In this document: positions 55,501 through 64,000 of the stretch, in pieces | Layout of the letters: the number at the start of each line of letters is the position of its first letter | Position numbering within the stretch: the first letter of the stretch is position 1 | Source of the DNA: Ornithodoros turicata | Lineage: Eukaryota > Arthropoda > Arachnida > Ixodida > Argasidae | Assembly (NCBI RefSeq): GCF_037126465.1 | Contig: NC_088206.1 | Span: 68,885,687-68,949,686, forward strand | Length of the DNA stretch: 64,000 nt | Direction of reading: 5' to 3' | The notes under the pieces: model-generated | Databases searched by the model: none | What the model saw: only the letters and a program-made list of their open reading frames with translations | What the model was told of the DNA's origin: nothing | Made by a program: the position numbers and the translations under genes

Positions 55501-58500
55501 TTTCACTAGAAAGTTCAGGGAGAACCCATTTGGGTACGGTTGCTCGGTGTGCAATGGCTTGTGGTACAAGAATGAACTCACAGCGCTGTCACTGAAATTC
55601 TCGTTACATAACCGTGACCGTCCTGTGAGTTTTTATTTATTTTGTTCGTTTTCTCTTGCCCGCAGATTCGTAAATCCCACTTCGCGGAAATGTTAATTTT
55701 CCGCCGCAGAAAGCTGGGGGCTTTTTTTTCTCGCATGATGAATGAACAACGTGTGTCAAAGTGTGACAAAACCTCTCTGAGGACTGGAGGACGTGATTTT
55801 AAAACAACGGGTACCTTTGACTAGTAGCAATTCGCTTTCGTAGGAATCCCCCTTCTGGGAACAGCACAATCCACTTGAGGCCTCTGCGGATATACACGTC
55901 GAATATGTGGTCCCTCAGCTTCTGAAGCTGGTTGCTACGCACATCCTTGCCCTGCAAATACACACACAAAAAAAAAAGGGCTACAATGTACCGAAACCTT
56001 GCCGGGCACGAATGAAGCACATGCATTGTTCTTCAAGCACACATTTTATTTTAAAAATCGAAGTTGGCCTTTTTGCACAAGAGCTACGCAAAATTTGCCA
56101 ATTTTCTCGTACCTACCATGATTGAAATGTACGCGGTAGTTTAACAAAGGGCTCTAGAGATGTGTTCTAGGCATCATGAGAAAGAGAAGAGTTTAAGCTT
56201 TCCGACGGTATAGATCGCGGTGACATACTTTCAAAAGAAGGTGGAGAAATAACCTGTCAAAGACCGCGCTAAACTGACAACGGAGCACTTTTGTGACCTC
56301 TGTATGAAATTTTCTAGACGTCAGTAGATGGAACTGTCCTCTGGCTTGAAAGCCTGTTGTACAGTCAATAAGTAGTAAAAATATTTGGACGACTGCTCTT
56401 ACATGGGCGGGGATACGCGACATCAAAGTTGCGAAAAAACGCAAATCGCAAAAAAGCGCTTTCTACCCGTTTATGTTCTCGATTTTTTTTCTGCCGAACT
56501 ATTTCGTTCAGGAAGTTGTAAACAACGCTCCTGTTCATAATGAAGGGAGAGCTACCACATATAAAAGAGTAAAGAAAATCGAGGATGCAAAGGGTACAGC
56601 CCTGCCTGAATTGAGATGACATCGCCCAGGTAAAAAAAATAAATAAAAAATATATTGTGAGACAGAATCGGCACCCTCATCAACACGATCTCATCATCCG
56701 TTTTGGGGCGCAAGCTTTCCGAGCCCTTAACATTTCGTTCCCTTCTAGGATCATAAACAGTACCTTCTGCTGCATCTCTCCTGCTGTCATACTTAGTCAT
56801 CATTTCATACTTAACAATATAACAGAAATGCTGCCTTTTTATTACTTTACAGCAATGTGAAATATCCTCTTCGGAGAATTAAATATCCCTTTTCTTTGCA
56901 ATCACAGTATGTGTTTCATAAAGTATCCTGGCTGGAGACACTGCTACCCAGGCAAAGCATCTTAACAATGTGTTAAACTACCAAATGCACCAAAATAATA
57001 ATCAGTAAAACCTATGCTAGATTATGATTTAGGCCTACAGAAGTAACCAAGTCGTGACGTGCAAAATTATGGTAAACGTACGCATGAATGGATGTGTCAA
57101 ACTACCTCACGAGCACGGTGAAGCTAACAGGAATGTCGATGAATGTAGTCAAAGGTGGTGCGCATCAACGTAAAATCACTACCTTCCAAAAATATCAAAG
57201 CTGTATAAAAAGCCACACGTCCTGTTGAATGAAAGAAGAGGATCGTCTCCCAGCGAAAGAGCTAAATGAAGCAGCAAAAATTGCTCATGAAACGTTTTGT
57301 ATGCAAGACAAACATCTAATAAGCCCGCAATTAATTAGCCAACCCCTGCAACGAACCAAGACCCTCAACCATAGGCTCAGACAGAATAAAGAAGAGGAAG
57401 CAACGAATTACCTGCGTGATGAAGAAGTCACCATGTGTGTAAGAAACAGCTCCGAAGTTGGTGAACTTGAAAAGTCGGTCCATGATCCACATGAGGTGTT
57501 CCGTGACGGACTTCTTCACTTGAAACGACGCCATGAGCAAGGGCACGTCAGCCGTGCTCTGGTGGTTCACCAGCACCACCGAGCGCTCGTTGAAACAGTC
57601 GCTAACGTCCTCACCAACTTCTTCCACTGCGAGAAGGAAGAGGAAATAGAACTGTAACGGCTATAGAAGTCATAACGAAATAAGGCTAGAGGACAAGCTG
57701 GGAGAAATGTCTTAACGCCAGGAGATGGAAGGCTGCCACATAAAGTCTGAACAGCATTTCACTATGGAAACGTATGCAACAGTGACGCGTAGTGTGTAAA
57801 TGTGTGGTAGACAGTTGTTTCTGCTCCTACTGCAACACGCTCTCAACGGTGAAACACGATGTTTCGTATCTGCGCTGTAATTTGAGCATTAAACTCCAGT
57901 GGTGGCTAGTTGCCTCGTAAAGCAACAAAGAGCAGGTCTAATTTTCGCAGCTATTTCCAAGGTTAATAAAATAGCCAATAAACAATAAATGCCACTCAGA
58001 TAAAGAATACTCCTCTCTCTTCTTCGCCACGTCAACAGAAGGAGACGCAGTGTCGTCTGCTTCAGCCGATTCTCGCAGGTGATTTCAAACACGGGCTTCC
58101 AGTGGATAACACTGGCTCCACATGTGGCTCATGGCAGCTAGTCACCATGGCTACAGCCGTCGAAACGCACAGTTGTAATGGATTCAATCAGGCTTTCTTT
58201 ATCTAAGTGGCATTAGGCAGTACAAGCCTTGCAAACGAACAAGTTTCTGCTCACCATAGTACTCTGCGCTCCAGCTCCAGAAAGACACCATGAGTAGGAG
58301 GAGCTTGAAGAGCTGCCTTTCAATGGCCCAGTAGAGAGGAGGAATGAGAAGACGGAGGGGGTAAAAGATGATCCACATCCACGTCAGATAGGTGGGAATG
58401 CAGTAGAGGTTGTTGGCCAACACAAACATCACCCGCAGCCAGCACCGCACCTGGTGGAGCAGCCGCCGCAGCTCCATCTCCTGCACGCAAAACCGTATGT

Positions 58501-61500
58501 CATCAGCGCCAGAAAAAAGGCCATCGATGAAGGACCTTCAAACCACACACTGCGCCCTGTCAGTCAGATCTGATGCCTGCTACACTGAATGGTTCGTGCA
58601 TCAATTTTGCACACCAGAAGGTGTTTTTTAAAGGGACAGTCCAGAGTCCTTGATTGATTTTTAGATTAGAGTTACATTTCAGTGCGAGTTATGTGTAGAT
58701 GCCATAAGCTTCATCCAACAGAGCAGTGTACTTTCTGAGACAGATAATGAAAATGAACATCATGTCCATGTCTGGTGTCGGTTTCACGGAGGTGCAAGCA
58801 TGAGGTGCAGCACCTTGGTCGGTGATTACAAGGGTGTGCAACAGAGATAAGAATAATTGAGGACTGTTTGACGTATCATAAAACGTAATCGGCAACTTTA
58901 ATCTTTAATGAATGGCTTGATCACTTAACAGATCAAAAACCAGAAACTGCTGACAGCGTTCAACTTCAAAGCTTTTGCTGCAAATTTCATCGAGATGTTT
59001 TGCACAGTAACTGTGAGCACTGTAAGAAAGCATGTGACAACATTGTTTTAGTTCCGGTTTACACGCTGACTGTCGGTTTAAATTGCAAAGAGTTTTCAGC
59101 ACACTGCATTTCACATCCGTCGTGGAGTACAACGTGCCAAAGCAATTTGTGACATGGAGCCAAATTGCTGGTGTTCTCAGATCAGTTCCCAACAGAGTTG
59201 TACATAGTGGTAGTGTCGCTCAAGTTATTGAATGCTGTCGTGCTGTGTAAAGATAAATTTTAGATAATGCTCGCAAGACTAGGAAACTTCTTAGATATCT
59301 GAGAACACTAATGTATTTTTGATTACGTAATTCTTTATTATGTCTCGCACAGCGATTAACCAAACAGCCTTTTATCTACGTGTATGTGGAAGTTATTTAT
59401 TCAGATACTTTATTTACGTTCAGGGTGGACATTAAAGGGGCTGTGACACTTAGATAGATGTGTTTCATTACATCCTGCACACATTATATTGCACAGTAGA
59501 GTATCGAGGAAAAAATATTTTTTTTTTTTACATGCCGTACTTGGCGAGATTTCAACCCTTGAACACAGATACTTGTCAAGCTCTGACATCAGAGCCCCGG
59601 CCATTCCCATTGGTAGTCGCGAGCATGTGATCTCTCTCCCACTTCCTCACTGGCGGAGACACCTGCTATGACGTCAGATCCGCATGAGTTTCGGTATGCG
59701 CGGTGCCGGTTTTCTACGAGTCTATAATTTCATGGAATGGAATAATTTCATGGAATGCAGGTTCACATCAATGCAAATAATTTCATTTTACATTTATCCA
59801 GAATAAGTTTTTTAATTTTTTTTTAAATTTAAAGACAAAGTGTCGCAACCCCTCTAATAACTCTTCATGACGACATAGCGACAGAACAAAAAAAATAACA
59901 CTTAGGAAAAGCAGATAGCCGTAAGTAGCCGTGAGCACAGGCAAATATTTATGCACAATATACAAAAAAATATTGGGTATGATGCGAGAGTAAATAATGA
60001 AAAAGTGTCCATTTGAATTCTTCCGAGCCTGGTGCTGATGTTATGGACTCGGGAAGAGAGTTCCACTCTATCCTGATACGTGCCATGAAAGATTTCTCGC
60101 AAGGTTGAGGGGGAGGGAGTGCAGAAAGGAGGGAAGTTGGGGAAAACAAAAAACTAGGCTTGCACGACACGCAATTAATACTGCGGACTTTTGAGCGAAT
60201 GTTATTTTTTTTTTTTTTAGCGAGATAGATCTCACAGCCTATTGATGGCCTCACGGGGTCTCTTCATGGTGCAATATGGCAAGAATAAGCACGAGGTGAA
60301 TGAAAAGTGCAGTGTCAATGTTTCTCTATCCATATTAAAGATGCACACGTACGAAGAAAGTGTGTGCAATGGGGACACGGTAAGCAAGATACAAGGGAAT
60401 CAGAGTTGCTCATGCACTAGTAAAAGCTCGATCCAATCCAATCCAATCCAATACAAGGGTAGGAAAAGGTTCTGAAAAAGTTGCAACAATAAGATGTAAT
60501 GCTGGTACAAGAGAAAACGGTCAGACTGAGACAGCAAGTGTAAAGGGGGAAACAGAAAGATAAGAGGAAGCAAACAGACGTGAAAGCGACATCACAACGC
60601 TACGATTTGTCAACCGCTACACAAGATTAGCAACTCCGCCGACGTATTCCAAGTACGGGACTGGAGTTGCACAGTTGTGGTGCAAGATGCTCAATACATC
60701 TTTCATGAATCAGGATAGATAAACAGGACGAGGCAGTGTTGAGCAAGAATGAGTAACTGTTTTTTTTTAGGAGGCTACATATATATACCTATATACACGT
60801 ACATTTAGGCATGAAAGTGTCAGAGACTTAGCCCAGTTAGTTAGAAATTACTTGTGTCTGCTTGTGCACCTTTAATGAGTAGTGCCACCGTTGCAATACT
60901 GTTTGATGCCTATGGGATTTTGGCATGTATAAATATTAAAATAAATATTTAAAACTGGATAACTTTAGCATCAGTATACTGCATTTCATATTGCATACTC
61001 TGTTGTATTATTTTTGCTTACTTTCTAATTTTTCTAAAACTCTCTAAATTTGTAGAACTAGGCTCCTTCAATGCCACTAGACTTCCAGAGATATGCCTGT
61101 TACTCTAGAGTTGATCTGAGGTTCCCATTGTAAGCTTAAGCTACCTTGCAAGTTGCTCCATAACCTGTCTAAGAAATTTCTAGCAATAAATTTGATAGCT
61201 GAGAGTTAAGCATTGTCCTGTTGATGTCTGTACTTATCAGCTTTTTTTTTCTCCCCCCTAATAGAGGTATATTCCGATTATGCCAGTTACGCCACCTTGC
61301 CACTACACCTGCCAGACCTCAGCTGTGGTTGACTGCAAAATTGGCTTAGATAAATCTTCTTCTTTGTTGAACGCATTCAAGAAGAAAGGAAAGGATTATA
61401 AATAAATAAAAAGGCAGAGAAAAGAAACAAAATCAATATGGATCAATGGATCAATACATGACTACGGGCACGGAGGAACACCTGCTTCTTTCCTGTACCA

Positions 61501-63845
61501 TGTGGAGAAGGGCAGAACTCCACGTAGAGCTACTAATTCACGTTAATGTGCGACTGCTGTCGTCTGTGCAGAAGAGAATGTGCAGACAAGTTTCCATGAG
61601 GGCTCGGAAGGGTCACATGAATTCTCGAAGAAGTTTTGAATTTGTGAATTTGTTAGTTCAATGATTGATTGTGCTCAAATTGACCTGCATGATACATTCT
61701 TACCAACAATTTATCAGCCAAACAACCTCTTTCTTTTTTTTGTGTGTGTGATTTTTCTAGAATATAACTAGGAAGCATTACAGCTACAAACTCGTGCACA
61801 ACTTGTGCTGTTTACAGTGTAAAGAACTCCACCGCATCTGGCCATGTGCACATGTTAATCAGTTAGTCAGTCATCCACATTTGGCTAGAAAACAAAACCT
61901 TTCACGTCAATGAGATAAGAAAGAACAACACAAACTGGTTGACAACATTTTGCACAACGGTATTATTCCAGATCTCTTATTTTCTGTTGCATACTGATTT
62001 ACTACTTTTTTTTTTTTTTTTTTTACTGATCCCGAATTCCAAACATGGAGGGGTGTTGGATTTTTTTTTTTTGGGGGGGGGGGGGATCATTATTATAGTT
62101 ATGTCATTACTGTTTAACATATCATTAGGGCACCCCGTATAAGGTGCACACAGGTGAAAAAGTTAGGGGGGTGTCACTGAACATTTGGGGCGTGTAGGGG
62201 GGGAGAGGGTCTGGATAAATCACTGATGCGGAGCATGTGCCGTCTGCTGAAGACGATGCTGCCATCGAAACATTACCCTCTATTTAAACGTAATAAAATT
62301 TTCCCTTAGTAAACCCCTCCTGAACCGGCTGGTTCCAGACATTCTTTATTTTACCCATAATACACTTCGGGGTGTGTCCGCCTGCGGAAGCCAACTTCTA
62401 CGACATACATGTAGACGTGTACACGTACAAAGATACATCCGGTTCAACAACAAAAAAAAAAAAAAAAACGTGTGGTATCACCTGCAGAGTGAGAATTAGA
62501 ACAGAATCCTTTTGCTTTCTTGGCCCCTGCTCAAAGAGTGCTCGTATTACGAGCTTCTGTCAAGATAGTCTGTGTTGTTTGCAAGCAAAACATTATCTCG
62601 TTTCCTTAAGATAATGAAGGGGACAGGGCGAACCCTACAATGTGGAGTGCCTCCGCATGCTTAGTGGAAAATCCCAGACATGACGGTTGACGATCAAGGG
62701 CGTCCTCTTGTTCCCGGGCGAAGGCGCTAGAAATTTATTGACTGGTAACACGGGTTCTCAGCGTTATGAACGAAGTGACGAGAATCCCGTGAAAGATTTA
62801 ACGTTGGAATAGTCAATGCAGATTACAAGAAGCCAACAGAGAATTTGTGTGTGTAAGATGGCGACCTCTAATCACCATATCTGTGGGCATTTTTAGTGTG
62901 CCATGCAATGACGAAACCCTGTTGCCATTACCCTTCTCCTGATCTGATGAAGACAGCGATGGCAAAACGTTGCTTACGTTTCCGCAGAGGCAGAAAGATT
63001 CTCCGATGCGTTATGCAAATTCTGATCTAAACTACGATCGTGACGTTCCCTTTCTAACGATATGCAAAAATATGCGTGCACGCACATATTGCACTTGTCT
63101 ACCCCTTTATGTTCCGAGGTGAATTCATTGAGCTGTTTGAAGACAGGGACTTTCATATATTTCTTTTTTTCTCTCACCAACTTCATTTTCTCTTGTACGA
63201 GCTACAAGCCTATTGCAGAAGTCGTACAACTTATACCCAGGAAAATTTGTAGCATTTTTACAATTTGCTGTGGCATTCATTAACAACCATCGTTAGTTAC
63301 TTTCACATTGACAGTAGGCAGTGCCCAAATGTTAGCAGCCAAAGTGACAGGCAAAGAGACATTTTGCAGATTGTTCTAGTCATTTTTGGCCACTTGTATT
63401 TGTGCAAATTTCATACTTTTGAGCAAATACGTTCATTAGTTATGTTGTCTTTCATCTTTTTCGTAGTTTTGTCTTTCGTTGAACCTGAATGTAAGACACA
63501 AAATTTTCACATTCTCCGTATCACCGAGTCAACTTTGAAGGCCTAGCTTACATGATCACAGAGAATTGGAAGTCTTGATTTTTTTTTTTTTTAATGAGCT
63601 AGAAACGAAGTAAAAATTAACACGCTCTAACATTAAGTACTTTCACTTCAGTAGAGCAGTGGTGTTTTGTGGACACAGTACTGAGCTCGTAATATCCCCC
63701 CCTCCCCCAACTTCTTCATCTTGTGCTCCCTACTCAGCGAACAACAGAGACAACGGTTCGTGCTCACTCTTTTAGCCCTCCAGTCATCAGAGTCATCCTC
63801 GTTGAGGTGAACTCGACGGAGACTCTGCAGTTTCCTGGAAATCAT
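52512..63845 (-). CDS. LPGAT1: LPGAT1-type lysophospholipid acyltransferase, six coding exons
   Basis: An ER-membrane acyl-CoA:lysophospholipid acyltransferase of the PlsC/AGPAT superfamily; the human relative acts on lysophosphatidylglycerol and related lipids. Exons on the minus strand are 63768-63845, 58255-58480, 57412-57626, 55815-55951, 53994-54109 and 52512-52930, all GT-AG and in phase, giving 396 residues (human about 370). Hydrophobic helices fill about 43-95. The acyltransferase motif HQSTAD (H123, D128; HX4D) follows VVLVN, then [15 protein letters not shown] and HGDFF. Motif III is [14 protein letters not shown] with FPEGG at 204-208, followed by [11 protein letters not shown] and [11 protein letters not shown]. 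The C-terminus is hydrophobic ([11 protein letters not shown]). The first exon is inferred: ATG in context GCAGCCATGA, donor AGA|GTGAGC, phase 0 to the GAG ATG at 58480. Alternatively translation starts at the internal ATG at 58477, giving 369 residues. Confidence 0.93.
52959..53595 (+). mobile_element. hAT-type MITE (637 bp) with 8-bp target duplication, in LPGAT1 intron
   Basis: Ends CAGTGATGGCCAGTAGTTA and TAGTGGCCATCACTG form inverted termini. CGTTTTAC stands immediately outside both ends (52951-52958 and 53596-53603), an exact 8-bp duplication as made by hAT elements. The interior is filled near both ends with GTAGTTAAACTAC-like palindromes. It starts only 28 bases upstream, in plus coordinates, of the last LPGAT1 exon boundary. 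Confidence 0.88.
54814..55068 (+). other. Short frame with an internal duplication, inside LPGAT1 intron
   Basis: About 57 bases are duplicated imperfectly in tandem (54814-54870 and 54871-54927), so an 84-codon frame reads KTLQ-x-K-QRG-GGK-type repeats twice. It is antisense to the host gene and has no recognised family. Probably not a gene. Confidence 0.15.
55139..55168 (+). repeat. CA microsatellite
   Basis: About 14 AC units within the LPGAT1 intron. Confidence 0.9.
59432..59857 (+). mobile_element. Inverted-repeat element (426 bp) in LPGAT1 intron 1
   Basis: Ends TTAAAGGGGCTGTGACACTT and AAGTGTCGCAACCCCTCTAA are inverted near-copies, preceded by A and followed by TAA. The interior has a T-run and no coding capacity. 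Confidence 0.7.
59985..60098 (-). pseudogene. Remnant of a LINE reverse transcriptase C-terminus
   Basis: A minus-strand frame contains [17 protein letters not shown] followed by [14 protein letters not shown]. The pattern RTIREWNSLP then a short gap then FK--L is common at the C-terminus of ORF2 in CR1/Jockey-type non-LTR elements. Nothing else of the element is recognisable, as expected for a 5'-truncated copy. Confidence 0.5.
60430..60453 (+). repeat. Short ATCCA tandem repeat
   Basis: Four units of ATCCA/ATACA, possibly the tandem tail of a retrotransposon insertion. Confidence 0.6.
60454..63767. other. LPGAT1 intron 1, distal part
   Basis: No other gene recognised. Contains poly-T at 62005-62024 and poly-G near 62074-62085, and an A-run near 62453-62468. 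A plus-strand frame at 61450-61664 includes [15 protein letters not shown], which recalls the cysteine region near the end of LINE ORF2, but this is weak. Confidence 0.4.
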
Positions 63846-64000
63846 GGCTGCGTCTTCAACTGCTCACTTTTCCGGCACGGTGTAACAACCAGCCACACTC
63901 CTTCCTCACGCGCGTCTGAGCTGACGACGACGAGACACTGGTCGTGATAATCGGACGTGTTATCACAACCACTGCTCCACGTCACTCGACTGATTAGACA

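Noticed and set aside
57229..57657. 142-codon plus-strand frame
   Set aside because: Antisense shadow of the LPGAT1 exon carrying HQSTAD.

Overview
This is eukaryotic nuclear DNA. Five spliced protein-coding genes have introns with GT-AG boundaries that I could follow base by base. The long spacers and introns are packed with small inverted-repeat DNA elements (MITEs), tRNA-derived SINEs and worn-out transposon pieces. Gene similarity is animal, and the density and style of the repeats suggest an arthropod, most likely a chelicerate such as a hard tick. The organism call is inference, because no mitochondrial or rRNA marker lies in the window.

Layout. 1-14.6 kb has no recognisable gene, only repeats. 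14.65-23.64 kb (+) holds a four-exon cytosolic sulfotransferase whose third intron carries a 1.67-kb inverted-repeat element with SINE hairpins nested inside. 24-28.5 kb is repeat-rich, with a dead mariner transposase. 28.59-31.01 kb (-) holds two exons of a tristetraprolin/ZFP36-type CCCH zinc-finger mRNA-decay factor whose 5' end is not certain. 34.10-37.75 kb (+) is a complete seven-exon V-ATPase subunit D gene. Tail-to-tail with it, 38.80-41.09 kb (-) encodes a 215-residue type I membrane glycoprotein in five exons that I do not recognise. 44.01-46.68 kb (-) is a three-exon Mutator-like (MULE) transposase gene with one frameshift, flanked at a distance by two arrays of the same minisatellite. 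52.51-63.85 kb (-) is an LPGAT1-type lysophospholipid acyltransferase gene with six coding exons. The other spacers hold repeats, simple-sequence tracts and possible LINE remnants.

The genes are unrelated in function (sulfonation, mRNA decay, proton pumping, membrane-lipid remodelling), as expected for an ordinary animal gene neighbourhood. There is no operon, CRISPR array or bacterial-type system here.

The strongest unexplained signal is a 10-base word, AGCAGACGAC, present 16 times exactly on the two strands by my reading, where about 0.1 would be expected by chance. It occurs only in introns and spacers, sometimes as facing pairs that can form hairpins. The other notable structures are a perfect 71-bp inverted repeat made from two SINE heads, a 72/73-bp hairpin with a 4-base loop, and MITEs with readable target-site duplications. 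Coordinates were counted by eye and may be off by a base or two for repeats.
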